Below are positions 36,407 through 46,159 of a DNA stretch of 64,000 nt, piece by piece. Position 1 is the first letter of the stretch; each line of letters begins with the position of its first letter. The notes beneath the pieces are model-generated. The model was not told where the DNA came from and searched no databases. It worked only from the letters and a program-made list of their open reading frames with translations. The position numbers and the translations under genes are program-made. The stretch comes from Serpentinicella alkaliphila (lineage in GTDB: Bacteria > Bacillota > Clostridia > Peptostreptococcales > Natronincolaceae). The stretch spans positions 2,816,502 through 2,880,501 of the forward strand of contig NZ_CP058648.1 of NCBI RefSeq assembly GCF_018141405.1. Reading direction: 5' to 3'.

Positions 36407-36547
36407 TGTTTCAAAATATAACTTACTAAAAACCATAATTTTAATAATTATTGAGTTATTTTAATATAATACTAACATACCTGTATAAATACGCATTTAA
36501 ACATTCTCCTTCTTTATGATAAATGTAAATTCCACTATAAATATAGT

Positions 36548-36829
36548 CTATACCATTCTCTTTATTGAGCGCTTAGCAAAGAAATGCATAAAGCAATGGA
36601 TTTCTTTATCCATTAAAAGTTTTTCATAGTTTTCATATACTTTATCAGAGCAAAGATTTTTCTGACAACCATCTTTTTTTGCTTGACTCTTTATTTCTAA
36701 TACATAGAATTCAGCATAATCAGACTTCATTATAGCCAGGATAGTTTCCCACTCTGCTATTCTAGCGTAGCGTAAAATCCCAAATGCCCTTTGCACTCTG
36801 TATATCCCCCACATTCTATATCTATCCAA
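36548..36829 (-). CDS. Hypothetical protein, possibly a remnant (93 aa)
   Basis: 93 aa, no recognised domain. Three cysteines (DGCQKNLCSD and HCFMHFF) and a KSQAKK segment are visible. The ribosome site is poor and the start uncertain. It lies between kdgK and the MFS gene, downstream of the latter on the same strand. It may be a decayed gene or a species-specific small protein. Confidence 0.3.
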   Translation of the reverse strand: MDRYRMWGIYRVQRAFGILRYARIAEWETILAIMKSDYAEFYVLEIKSQAKKDGCQKNLCSDKVYENYEKLLMDKEIHCFMHFFAKRSIKRMV

Positions 36830-36846
36830 TTTGTTTTTTAAGTGAT

Positions 36847-38043
36847 TTATTTCGCTTCACTTTCGACATGTATATATGAACTCGAAACGTTTAAAACTAC
36901 ACATACTATCATTAAAATAATAGCTGCTACAATAGCACCCATACCAGCAAAAATACCAAAAGAATCAGATAGTGCACCTGTTATAATTGGCATAATAATA
37001 GCCCCAATACCTCCAACCATTAGCAAGACACCCATAGCCATAGGATAATCTTTAGTAACATTCCCAACAGTTGAAACTGTTGTAGGATAAATACCTGCCA
37101 TAGAGAAACCTAATCCCATGATTGCAATAGTAATTACACTTATGCTATTTGTAGAAAGTAATAGTATATAAAAAATAGCAGTACCACAACTAGTTGTTAA
37201 CAAAAGAATTTTCTTCGATATTCTTACTCCTAAAAAGGCACAGGTTAATCTACCACAAAGAATAACTAACCATAAGAGTGAAGCAAGCATTTGGGCATAT
37301 TCAATGGTCATAATTCTTGAATCAATAAAATATTTAACCATCCATCCATTGATTGTAGCTTCAGCACATAAATAGAAAAACAAAATACCCGCACTAATAC
37401 AAAAATCCCTATTCTTCAAAAAATCGTAAGACACATTTACCTTCTCCGTCTTTTTTGTGTTATCAATTTTCATCTTAGAAAAAAGAACCATTGAAATAAT
37501 AGCTAGAATAATAATCAGACCCGCAGTTATTTTCCAGCCTAACTCTCCATAAAGATTAGTAGATAGAATAACTAAAAATGGAGAAACCAAAGCGCCTACA
37601 GCGAAAACACTATGTAAAACATTAAGAGCTACGTGACTACTGTTAGAAACCTCATTAACCAACGTATTATTAAAATTCGAAATACTTCCACGACTTAATC
37701 CAGTAAATAAAAAACCTAATAACAATAGCATTGGATTACCTGTTAAAATCATAATTGAAAATCCTAAAACAACAAAACTACATAAAAATATAACTGATTT
37801 TTTTCTTCCTAAATATAAAGGTAATACCCCTGCAATAAATGCAGAAATTAAATTACCTGTTTGGTGAGCTGAAATCAGTCCTCCGCTTATCGTATTATTT
37901 AAATTATATTCAGTGCTGATTAGAGGTAACAAAGAACCTAGAATCATAGAATATAAACCATTTACTGCAAAAACGAAAAAACAACACTTCAAAATATATC
38001 TCTCATCTTTGTTAAGTTCTTTATAAAACCATTGTTCTTTCAT
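36847..38043 (-). CDS. MFS transporter, probable sugar/uronate permease
   Basis: 398 aa from the ATG at 38043 (AGGAGA site). Twelve predicted helices with MFS loop motifs (LGRKKSVIF between helices 2 and 3; SRGSISNFNN). It resembles the fucose-permease type. Its position 50 bp after kdgF suggests transport of uronates or unsaturated uronate products, which is inference. Confidence 0.82.
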   Translation of the reverse strand: MKEQWFYKELNKDERYILKCCFFVFAVNGLYSMILGSLLPLISTEYNLNNTISGGLISAHQTGNLISAFIAGVLPLYLGRKKSVIFLCSFVVLGFSIMILTGNPMLLLLGFLFTGLSRGSISNFNNTLVNEVSNSSHVALNVLHSVFAVGALVSPFLVILSTNLYGELGWKITAGLIIILAIISMVLFSKMKIDNTKKTEKVNVSYDFLKNRDFCISAGILFFYLCAEATINGWMVKYFIDSRIMTIEYAQMLASLLWLVILCGRLTCAFLGVRISKKILLLTTSCGTAIFYILLLSTNSISVITIAIMGLGFSMAGIYPTTVSTVGNVTKDYPMAMGVLLMVGGIGAIIMPIITGALSDSFGIFAGMGAIVAAIILMIVCVVLNVSSSYIHVESEAK

Positions 38044-38090
38044 ATCTTTTAATTCTCCTATCTTGAACATGGGTGTCTAACTATGCAACC

Positions 38091-38432
38091 TTAATCATTT
38101 TTTATTATAAAATCCTCCCTATATGGTGTAAATATATCTAGAAGAATACCATTTTTAGTGCATAGACATCCATGTACTTGATTAGACATTTTATATAGAG
38201 TATCACCCTTCTTTACGGTTTGTTTAATTCCGTTAATTTCAAATTCAAACTCCCCTTCCAAAACATAGGTAAGTTGTGTATGAGGATGACTATGTATAGT
38301 TCCAATAGCATCTTTATTAAAGTGTACTTCAACAGCCATTAACTCTTCCCCGTATGCTAGTATTTTTCTTCTTATACCTTCTGAAACTATTTCAAAATCA
38401 CATTCTTCGGAAAAAACAAAAGGCTTATTCAT
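38091..38432 (-). CDS. kdgF: Cupin protein KdgF (unsaturated uronate ring opening)
   Basis: 113 aa from the ATG at 38432 (GGGAGGAG). Single cupin barrel with the metal set H-x-H (HSHPHTQLTYVLEGEFEFE) and later HGCLC. The flanking words GIRRKILAY and LLDIFTPYREDF match KdgF closely. KdgF converts 4,5-unsaturated galacturonate/uronates to their linear ketone, feeding KduI and KduD. It lies upstream of the MFS gene in the same direction. Confidence 0.82.
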   Translation of the reverse strand: MNKPFVFSEECDFEIVSEGIRRKILAYGEELMAVEVHFNKDAIGTIHSHPHTQLTYVLEGEFEFEINGIKQTVKKGDTLYKMSNQVHGCLCTKNGILLDIFTPYREDFIIKND

Positions 38433-38505
38433 AGTTGTTACTCCTCCCAAAATAGTATGATACTTAACAAGGTTTTTTAAGCTAAGTACTAAAAACTATA
38501 ACAAA

Positions 38506-38560
38506 GGGGAAAATACGGATCCGATAACTGGATCTTTTTGATAACCGTCAGATTTTCCCC
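38506..38560 (-). terminator. Large terminator hairpin after uxuB
   Basis: GGGGAAAATACGG pairs with CCGTCAGATTTTCCCC and an inner GATCC/GGATC hairpin gives a branched structure. A weak T run follows on the minus strand. Confidence 0.65.
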
Positions 38561-38568
38561 TATTAGCT

Positions 38569-40182
38569 TTAATATACATATTTTTTCAGTGTGTCTCTAA
38601 CCGCACCCTTTTTAGACACCAATTCCTCAAAATATATTTCAACTTTTTCTCCTATGCCTGCATCATAAAGATTTACACTGAATATGGTTGTGTTTGATAA
38701 TATAGGTTTAAGCTTGTCATGGAACGGTCCTTTATCCCCAAAAGAAATATCTCTAACATAAGGGGCTACCTCTTCGAGAAGTGGGTCTGGACTTAACTCC
38801 AATTTCTCACCATTATCATCAAGTCCAATCAAGTATCTGCACCATCCAGCTATAACCAGTGGAATAAGCTTTAGATCGGTAACATTTAGATCTTCTCTTG
38901 TCATATAAGCTTTTATTGTTTCTCCGAAACGAATTCCAAGTTTCTGAGAAGTATCTGAGGCAATTCTCTGTGGTGTGTCAGGCATAAATGGATTTGGAAA
39001 CCTTACTTGAAGTACTTCATCAATAAATTCCTTTGGATCTATAATTATTGGATTTACAACTACTGGTAATCCTTCCTCATAACCAATTTTCTCTACTAAC
39101 GTCCTCAGTTCAGGATCTTTCATTTCTTTTGATATTAACGTATATCCTAAAAGACAACCATATATAGCCAAGGCTGTATGAAGAGGATTAAGGCAAGTAC
39201 AAACCTTCATTTTCTCCACTTTGTCAACGGTTTCTCTATCTGTAAAAATAACCCCACCCTCTTCAAGATTTGGTCTTCCATTAGGGAATAGGTCTTCTAT
39301 TACTAAATACTCCGATTCTTCTGCATTCACAAAGGGCGCCACATATGTATTTTTTGATGTAACAATATCATCTATATCTTCGAATCCATCCTTCTGAAGC
39401 ATCTCTCGTACACTCGGATCAGGTCTTGGAGTAATCTTATCAATCATACTCCATGGGAAAGCAACAAATTTTGGATCACTGACATAAGCTTCAAAGCCAT
39501 TATCAATAAATCCGTTTTCTATCCATTGTTTTGCAAAGCTACTTACTGCATTTAACAGCTTTGTGCCATTATGTGACATATTATCCATGCTTACTAGAGC
39601 AAGCGGTATTTTTCCATTCATATATCTTTCGTATAAAAGAGAAACTAGTTTGCCAATATAGCTAACTGGATTTTGGGGTCCATTATTAAAGTCATCTATT
39701 ACTGCTGGTAAGAATCCCCCCCTACCATCCTTTAAGCTATATCCCTTTTCTGTTATAGTAAAACTCACCATTTGCAGACTAGGACTTGTAAAAATTTCCT
39801 TTAACCTACACCAACTTTCCTTACTGTACGTATCTACAATCAATGACTCAACAATACTAGCAATAACTGTCTTCTCTATGCTTCCGTTCGCCCTAAGGGT
39901 AACAAGTACACTTAGATTATCGTGTGGTTTATTCATATTCTCTATAATTTCATAGTCAAATCCCTCTGCTACAACAATTCCCCTATCACTCTTACCCTCA
40001 TTTAAAATGTTTTGTTGTACATTTGCTATAAATGCTCTAAATATATTGCCTGCACCAAAATGAACCCAATTTGGATAAGCTTTTGTATTACCTTTAACTT
40101 TTTCAATACTAAATTTAGGTAGATTATACAATGCATCTCGCCAAGCTTTCTCATCACTTAATCCTTTTAAGTTTAACTTCAT
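38569..40182 (-). CDS. uxuB: Fructuronate reductase (mannonate oxidoreductase)
   Basis: 537 aa. Mannitol dehydrogenase family: Rossmann start WVHFGAGNIFRAFI, central KVCTCLNPLHTALA and long C-terminal helical domain. It reduces fructuronate to mannonate with NADH. It is next to uxuA, which supports this over mannitol dehydrogenase. Its start has a GGTGG site. It is clearly distinct from uxaB, 5 kb away. Confidence 0.88.
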   Translation of the reverse strand: MKLNLKGLSDEKAWRDALYNLPKFSIEKVKGNTKAYPNWVHFGAGNIFRAFIANVQQNILNEGKSDRGIVVAEGFDYEIIENMNKPHDNLSVLVTLRANGSIEKTVIASIVESLIVDTYSKESWCRLKEIFTSPSLQMVSFTITEKGYSLKDGRGGFLPAVIDDFNNGPQNPVSYIGKLVSLLYERYMNGKIPLALVSMDNMSHNGTKLLNAVSSFAKQWIENGFIDNGFEAYVSDPKFVAFPWSMIDKITPRPDPSVREMLQKDGFEDIDDIVTSKNTYVAPFVNAEESEYLVIEDLFPNGRPNLEEGGVIFTDRETVDKVEKMKVCTCLNPLHTALAIYGCLLGYTLISKEMKDPELRTLVEKIGYEEGLPVVVNPIIIDPKEFIDEVLQVRFPNPFMPDTPQRIASDTSQKLGIRFGETIKAYMTREDLNVTDLKLIPLVIAGWCRYLIGLDDNGEKLELSPDPLLEEVAPYVRDISFGDKGPFHDKLKPILSNTTIFSVNLYDAGIGEKVEIYFEELVSKKGAVRDTLKKYVY

Positions 40183-40326
40183 TTTAATCCACCACTTTCT
40201 TTAGGTTTATACGCATAATAACTAAATTAATTATAAATATTAATATAGCCCTAACTTAAGCGAAAAGAATAATACATGATGTCTTTCTCAGAACTTTACT
40301 AAAAATACAAATACCAATCCTCTATA

Positions 40327-41397
40327 CTATTTTTCATGTGATTTCTTTATTGCTTCCCATAACCCATTTAGGTATGTTGCACCTAAAGCTCTATCATATA
40401 ATCCATAGCCGGGCATCGCCTTTTCTCCCCAAATCATCCTACCATGATCAGGTCTTATAGGTCCTGTCATACCTATTTCATAAAATGCTTTCATAATTTC
40501 AAACATATCCAGCGAACCATCAGTTGATAAATGAGCCGCCTCATCAAATTGTCCGGGACCTAAATGAATTAGATTTCTTACATGACCGAAATGAATTCTT
40601 CCTTTAAAGCTCCTTATCATATCTGGTATATCATTGTTTGGGTTTGAGCCTAAAGAACCTGTACATAATGTTATGCCATTATTCATTATTGGAACTGCAT
40701 CTAATATTCTTTGTATATTTTCCTTGTTATTAACAATTCTTGGTAAGCCAAATACAGACCATGCTGGATCATCCATATGAATTGCCATCTTGATTCCATA
40801 CTTTTCACAGGTTGGCATAATGGATTTCAAGAAGTATATAAGATTTTGGAATAACTTCTCTTCATCTACCCCTTTATATATTTCAAATAATTCTTTTACT
40901 CTAGCGAGTCTATCTGGTTCCCAACCAGGTAAAATAAATCCACCAGAATTCGCATCCATTTCTTTAAACATTATATCAGGATTAATTTGGTCTATAAGTT
41001 CCTGATCATAGGAAAGAACCGTAGAACCATCCGTTCTTTTCTTAGCAAGGTCAGATCTGGTCCAGTCAAAAACAGGCATGAAATTATAACAAACTAGATC
41101 TATTCCTTCTTTTGCAAGATTTTCGAGGGTCTCAATATAATTTGCAATATATTGCTCCCTTGTAGGAAGACCAATTTTTATATCATCGTGTATGTTTACA
41201 CTCTCAATACCACTCAACTCAAGCCCTGCTGCTTCTATTTCCTCCTTCATAGCTTTAATCGCTTCTCTACTCCATACCTCTCCGGGTTTAGTACCATAAA
41301 GAGTTGCAATAACACCTACGCAGCCAGGTATCTGTCTTATTTGCTCTAAGGTCACTGTATCATATTTACTTCCAAACCACCTTAATGTCATTTTCAT
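40327..41397 (-). CDS. uxuA: Mannonate dehydratase
   Basis: 356 aa from the ATG at 41397 (AGAGGGG 9 bp upstream). TIM barrel with UxuA landmarks: TLRWFG at the start, CVGVIATLYG, AIHMDDPAWSVFGLPRI, TLCTGSLG, FGHVRN and RPDHGRMIWGE, which carry the His/Cys/Asp metal ligands. It dehydrates mannonate to 2-keto-3-deoxygluconate. Upstream of uxuB on the same strand (144-bp gap). Confidence 0.94.
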   Translation of the reverse strand: MKMTLRWFGSKYDTVTLEQIRQIPGCVGVIATLYGTKPGEVWSREAIKAMKEEIEAAGLELSGIESVNIHDDIKIGLPTREQYIANYIETLENLAKEGIDLVCYNFMPVFDWTRSDLAKKRTDGSTVLSYDQELIDQINPDIMFKEMDANSGGFILPGWEPDRLARVKELFEIYKGVDEEKLFQNLIYFLKSIMPTCEKYGIKMAIHMDDPAWSVFGLPRIVNNKENIQRILDAVPIMNNGITLCTGSLGSNPNNDIPDMIRSFKGRIHFGHVRNLIHLGPGQFDEAAHLSTDGSLDMFEIMKAFYEIGMTGPIRPDHGRMIWGEKAMPGYGLYDRALGATYLNGLWEAIKKSHEK

Positions 41398-41494
41398 TTT
41401 CGTATACCCCTCTCTATATTCAGAATAATATGCTAGCAATGGTAGCTCAACAATTGCTCTATATTATCAAACACATCTTTTTATAATAACTTAA

Positions 41495-41965
41495 TCATTT
41501 CTGTATTTTAGAAATTACATAGCTATAAAAGTCTTCTTTTTGTTTTCCTAACACTCTATTATTTAGTATAAAACCATGCTTATTGGTTGAAAATATCAGA
41601 ATCATACCCGGTTTTTTTGATATTCCTATTACGGTATTCCATGCTAAATCTGAACTTTGTTTTTCAGTTTTTATATGAATTCCATCATCATCAAATCCTA
41701 TTTCCATAACATCTGAAATCCTTGCTATCTGTCTTTTAGCTCTAAAATAAACAACTAAAGGTTGAATAACCGTAAATAAACAAATTCCGATTATTAGCAA
41801 TATTCTCAAGAGGTTATTTACATGTCCCCAAAATTTTACTGTCAACGATACCATCATCGCAGTAAATATAATGTTACATACCCCAACTATTGAGCTATAC
41901 ATACTATACATAGATAGTTGCCATATATCAAAAGCAGTCGTTTTATAATTAAATTTATATTTCAT
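41495..41965 (-). CDS. YcxB-like membrane protein
   Basis: 156 aa from the ATG at 41965 (AGGTGA). Two helices at about 22-45 and 55-80, then a PH-like YcxB domain (IGFDDDGIHIKTEKQSSDLAW...). It follows dctM directly. The family has no known function; linkage to the transporter may be incidental. Confidence 0.72.
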   Translation of the reverse strand: MKYKFNYKTTAFDIWQLSMYSMYSSIVGVCNIIFTAMMVSLTVKFWGHVNNLLRILLIIGICLFTVIQPLVVYFRAKRQIARISDVMEIGFDDDGIHIKTEKQSSDLAWNTVIGISKKPGMILIFSTNKHGFILNNRVLGKQKEDFYSYVISKIQK

Positions 41966-41973
41966 ATCACATA

Positions 41974-43266
41974 TCACCTAAATAAAGATGGCAGCCACAA
42001 ACTAATACTAGGAATAAAAGTAATCAATAGGAGAGTAATAATCATACAGACATAAAACGGTAATGTAGCTTTTACAACCCGTTCCATTGGTACATTCCCG
42101 ACTGCAGAACCGATAAATAATACTGCACCAACAGGTGGAGTCAAAAGACCTATACCACAGTTTAAAACAATCATAATCCCGAACTGAATAGGATTTATGC
42201 CTATCGAAGTAGCAATCGGCAGTAAGATTGGGGTAGCAATAAGGATGATAGGCGCCATATCCATAATACAACCAAGAACTAAAAGAATAATGTTTATAAG
42301 CAGCGCTAAAATAATTGGATTATCCGTTAACCCTATAATTGCATTTGATGCTAGTCTAGGGACACTTAATCGTGTTAGAAGAAATCCAAAAATACTAGAA
42401 GTTGAGATTAGAATGAGTACGATAGAAAGAGTATTTACACAGGACTCAAGCGACTTCCAAACACCCTTCCAATCTAGACCTTTATAAATATATACACTAA
42501 CAAACAAACTGTAAATAACCGCAATAGCTGCGGACTCTGTGGCTGTAAAAACACCACCAACTACACCTACTACAACGATGAGAACCGCCGCAAGAGCCCA
42601 GAAAGAAAGAAAAAGCTCCTTTAACAAAATCATCATACTGAATTTCTCTCCCCTAGGATAATTTCTCTTTACAGAAATTATATAGGACCCTACCATTAAC
42701 GACACAGCCAAAATTGCTGCTGGTATGTAACCTGCAAGAAAAAGTCCGCCAACTGAAACTCCACCTGCAACAGTTGCATATATTATCATATTATGACTAG
42801 GCGGGACTAAAAGTCCTTCGACAGATGAAGTGATAGTAACTGCCGTAGAAAAATCGTCATCGTAACCTTGTTCTACCATCATAGGTATTAAAATACTACC
42901 AAGAGATGCTGTATCTGCAGAAGCAGAACCAGAGATGCCCCCGAAGAAATATGAAGCAACGATGTTAACCATCGCCATACCCCCACGCATCCATCCAACA
43001 CAGGCTCTGGCGAGAGCAATCAGCTTTTCAGAAATTCCTCCTGATCCCATAAGAACCCCCATTGTAATAAAAAAAGGTACTGCCATAAGGCTAAATTGAC
43101 TAATGCCCTTTACCATTTGCTGTGCAATGGTAGTAAGAGGAAGTCCCTGATACAAAAGAGTGAATACAGCTGATAAAGCTACTGCATAAACAATAGGAAA
43201 TCGTAAGAATATCATGATGAAAAAACTACCCAGTAAAATTAGTATTGCAATAGTCTCAGCACTCAT
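41974..43266 (-). CDS. dctM: TRAP transporter large permease
   Basis: 430 aa from the ATG at 43266 (GGAGGAGG), overlapping dctQ by 11 bp. About 12 helices, with the TRAP-M words GSASADTASLGSILIPMM and NCGIGLLTPPVGAVLFIGSAVG. It forms the sodium-driven permease together with DctQ. In this cluster it likely imports hexuronates. Confidence 0.93.
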   Translation of the reverse strand: MSAETIAILILLGSFFIMIFLRFPIVYAVALSAVFTLLYQGLPLTTIAQQMVKGISQFSLMAVPFFITMGVLMGSGGISEKLIALARACVGWMRGGMAMVNIVASYFFGGISGSASADTASLGSILIPMMVEQGYDDDFSTAVTITSSVEGLLVPPSHNMIIYATVAGGVSVGGLFLAGYIPAAILAVSLMVGSYIISVKRNYPRGEKFSMMILLKELFLSFWALAAVLIVVVGVVGGVFTATESAAIAVIYSLFVSVYIYKGLDWKGVWKSLESCVNTLSIVLILISTSSIFGFLLTRLSVPRLASNAIIGLTDNPIILALLINIILLVLGCIMDMAPIILIATPILLPIATSIGINPIQFGIMIVLNCGIGLLTPPVGAVLFIGSAVGNVPMERVVKATLPFYVCMIITLLLITFIPSISLWLPSLFR

Positions 43267-43789
43267 TGTATACCTCCTCCTTAACAAAAATCGATTTAAT
43301 ATGATTATATATGGACTCAACTAAAAAAATCACCATAGCTACACCTGCCAGAGGTACTGGTAAATACATCCAAAATCTAGAAATGCTTGGCATACTTACA
43401 TAAGTCCCTCTTGAACCAAGTAATACTGCATATCTCCAACCTACTACTATCATAACTACTGCAAGACCTAGTACAGCAACATCTGAAAGGATATCCAAAG
43501 CCAATATCAATTTTTTTGGCAAATATTTATCAAATGCAGTCATACGAATATGTGCCTTTCTTCTAATGGCTAAAGCCGCTGAAAGAACTGCCATATATGC
43601 CATACAAGTTAAAACCACTTCTTCACTCCATGCAGGATCTGGAATAAAAGAAATGTATCGTCCAGCTACTGCCATAGTAGTAATAAGAATATCAACTATT
43701 AATAGCAACTTGCATAATAATAGGACTATCTTGTAAGCCATATCGTAAGCCGGTTTTATTTTGTCTATTGTATTAAAAATGTTTGACAT
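43256..43789 (-). CDS. dctQ: TRAP transporter small permease
   Basis: 177 aa, four helices, with the DctQ words PDPAWSEEVVLTCMAYMAVLSAA and RRKAHIRM. Good ribosome site (GGGGGAG). It bridges the binding protein and DctM. It overlaps dctM. Confidence 0.9.
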   Translation of the reverse strand: MSNIFNTIDKIKPAYDMAYKIVLLLCKLLLIVDILITTMAVAGRYISFIPDPAWSEEVVLTCMAYMAVLSAALAIRRKAHIRMTAFDKYLPKKLILALDILSDVAVLGLAVVMIVVGWRYAVLLGSRGTYVSMPSISRFWMYLPVPLAGVAMVIFLVESIYNHIKSIFVKEEVYNEC

Positions 43790-43840
43790 ACATTAGCTCC
43801 CCCTATATAAAATTTCTCATTAAATGTTCAGTCATTATTT

Positions 43841-43882
43841 TTAAAAAAGACACAAAGATCATAATTAACCTCTGTGTCTTTT
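43841..43882 (-). terminator. Hairpin between dctP and dctQM
   Basis: AAAAGACACA/TGTGTCTTTT stem followed on the minus strand by T6. A partial terminator here would make more binding protein than permease. Confidence 0.75.
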
Positions 43883-43938
43883 AAAGTTATCATAACAATA
43901 CTATTATTAATATGTTGCGAGCCGGTCTTAGACAAACA

Positions 43939-44970
43939 TTATTGCATATCAATGATTTTTTGATAAAGTTCTTTGCTATTTGCTGTCGCATTAACAACAA
44001 CATCTTTAACTGCTTCCTGCCAAGGTGTTTTATCCTCAACCTCTATTACATTAACACCTGCTGCTCTTAACTCTGCTAATACCTTATTCTCAGCTTCTTC
44101 AGAAATTCTTCTGTTAAATTCTGATGCATATCTACCAGCTTCCATAAGAGCCTCTTGTTGTTCTTCTGTCAATTTGTCCCAAGCCTCATCCGTGATAACT
44201 ACTTGTATCGCCCCAAGTGTATGTCCATCAAGAATTAAGTTTGGTGCTACTTCGTGGAATGAATTTGCCTTATAGTTAGCAATAGGCTGCTCAGCTCCGT
44301 TTACAACACCTGTTTGAAGTGCAGAATAAAGTTCGCCGAAAGATACAACTGTAGGTGAAGCGCCTAAGCCTTGTACCATACCTTGCATAACAGGGTCATT
44401 TGATACTCTTAATTTCATACCTTTTAAGTCTTCCATACCACTAATTGGTTCAACTGTGAAGAAATGGCGGAAACCTTCTTCTCCGTAGAACAGACCTCTA
44501 ATGCCTGTACCTTTTTGATGTGGCTCAAGAAGGAATTCAGGAGCTAATTCAGATGTAGCAAAATTCCAGAAGTGCTCACGGCTTACAAATGTGAAAGGAA
44601 CAGAAAGTAATTTAGACTTCTCTCCACCGTAGCTCGTAAGTGCAAAGGCAGAAATACGAGACATATCAATTGTCCCACCGCCACCAAGCATTGCATCTAG
44701 AACATCATTCTCCGATCCTAAAACGCCACTTGCCTGAATGTCAATCTTAATCTTACCGCCTGATAGTTCCTCAACTTTTTCTTTAAACACAAGAGCAGTT
44801 TGACCAACAATACTTTCTAGCGGATTAACTTCTGCATATACAAAAGTAATCTCTTTTGGCTCTTCTTTAACCGTTGTTTGCGTTGGTGTTTTCGCCCCAC
44901 ACCCCGCTAATACTGAAACAATTAACACTAGCACAAGACTTAATGATAGTAATTTGAACCCCTTTTTCAT
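43939..44970 (-). CDS. dctP: TRAP transporter substrate-binding lipoprotein (DctP family)
   Basis: 343 aa from the ATG at 44970 (GGAGGGG). Signal with lipobox VLAGC, Thr-rich linker, then the DctP fold with GMEDLKGMKLRV (the Arg that binds the substrate carboxylate) and VNGAEQPIANY. The anchored protein delivers a carboxylated substrate, here probably galacturonate or glucuronate, to DctQM. Confidence 0.92.
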   Translation of the reverse strand: MKKGFKLLSLSLVLVLIVSVLAGCGAKTPTQTTVKEEPKEITFVYAEVNPLESIVGQTALVFKEKVEELSGGKIKIDIQASGVLGSENDVLDAMLGGGGTIDMSRISAFALTSYGGEKSKLLSVPFTFVSREHFWNFATSELAPEFLLEPHQKGTGIRGLFYGEEGFRHFFTVEPISGMEDLKGMKLRVSNDPVMQGMVQGLGASPTVVSFGELYSALQTGVVNGAEQPIANYKANSFHEVAPNLILDGHTLGAIQVVITDEAWDKLTEEQQEALMEAGRYASEFNRRISEEAENKVLAELRAAGVNVIEVEDKTPWQEAVKDVVVNATANSKELYQKIIDMQ

Positions 44971-45217
44971 ACTGTCCCCTCCAATATCTTTACTTAATAT
45001 TTGCATTGTAGAAAGTTCCATATAAGCCGTTTCATTAAAACTGCAAACCGCGTCTAAGAAATTTCTACATTAATGCCGTTAATTTTTCCTTACATAAGAT
45101 ATCGTTTTCTTTAAAAACTAGAATGCCCGCTATTCCATTCTTCATAGTTCATAACATTATTAAGGTAGTATGTAGTTTAGTGGTATATGGAAGATTAGGT
45201 AAAAACAAATCATATTA

Positions 45218-45937
45218 TCAAATAAAATTTAAAAGATTATTTTTCTTGTGCTCCATATTAAAGTATTCAGGATATTTTTGTTTTAACTCCTCCTGCTCAA
45301 ATATCAGCTTTTGAATATGATTATATATAACTTCCTGTCCCATTTGCTCATTGTGAGTTTTTATACTCTCTAAAATCTGTAAATGTTGATCAATAACATT
45401 CTTCCAGTTCACATCTGCAATAAATGTAAGCATCCGAGTACGCTTGTATTCCGTATTAATTTGTTGTATAAAAGACCATGTTCTTTCTTTGTTGCATCCT
45501 ATAAAAATAGTTTTATGAAACTCCTCGTCCATCTCTAAAAATTCAAAGAACTGTCGCTTGTCTATTAACTTTCTTTGTTCATTAATATTCTCTTGAAGTA
45601 CATTTAATAACTCCTCTGGAAACTTTTCTGTGGCTATCTTAAGTACAGCCAATTCTAAGCATTCTCTAATAAATCTTGCATTCTCAACAACATCTAAATC
45701 AATATAAGAAATATAAGTTCCTCTTTGTGGAAGTATATAGAGTAAACCTTCCTTAGATAATTTAATGAACGCTTCTCTTACGGGTGTTCTACTAACCTTT
45801 AAAAGGTCGGAAATCTCCTTTTCGCTTACTCGAGTCCCTGGAGGCATATTAAGATTAATAATGTTTCTCTTAATAACCTCATAAACATAATCACCGACTG
45901 TCATTCCACTTCTTTGTTTTTCTACTTCTAAATTCAT
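45218..45937 (-). CDS. GntR-family regulator, FCD subgroup (first)
   Basis: 239 aa. N-terminal GntR winged helix (SEKEISDLLKVSRTPVREAFIKL) and C-terminal all-helical FCD domain with its metal-binding His residues (EFHKTIF). It is next to dctP and so likely senses a uronate and controls the transporter. Short direct/inverted repeats GGTAGTATG occur both in its own promoter region and before dctP (about 45161-45190). Confidence 0.85.
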   Translation of the reverse strand: MNLEVEKQRSGMTVGDYVYEVIKRNIINLNMPPGTRVSEKEISDLLKVSRTPVREAFIKLSKEGLLYILPQRGTYISYIDLDVVENARFIRECLELAVLKIATEKFPEELLNVLQENINEQRKLIDKRQFFEFLEMDEEFHKTIFIGCNKERTWSFIQQINTEYKRTRMLTFIADVNWKNVIDQHLQILESIKTHNEQMGQEVIYNHIQKLIFEQEELKQKYPEYFNMEHKKNNLLNFI

Positions 45938-45989
45938 ACGATCACTTCCTCGGTAGAGTATCTATCCATTATTTGCTATATACTACCAT

Positions 45990-46018
45990 ACTACCGTACC
46001 ATCTATCAGTTGTCAACC
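45990..46018 (-). promoter_or_regulatory. Promoter of the first GntR gene, with repeats
   Basis: On the minus strand TTGACA-N17-TAGTAT. Repeats GGTA(C/G)GGTAGTATGGTAG overlap the -10 and are a plausible autoregulatory operator. Confidence 0.55.
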
Positions 46019-46159
46019 AAAATATGGAACATAATAAATGCATATATATTTTTTTCTGCCTGTAATATTCGAATGAAAGCAGTTAATAGGCTATCCAAGA
46101 GTAATAGTTATCAGCTATCAGACAACTTTATTGTTAAGGGAAACTAAAAGTCTTGTACT

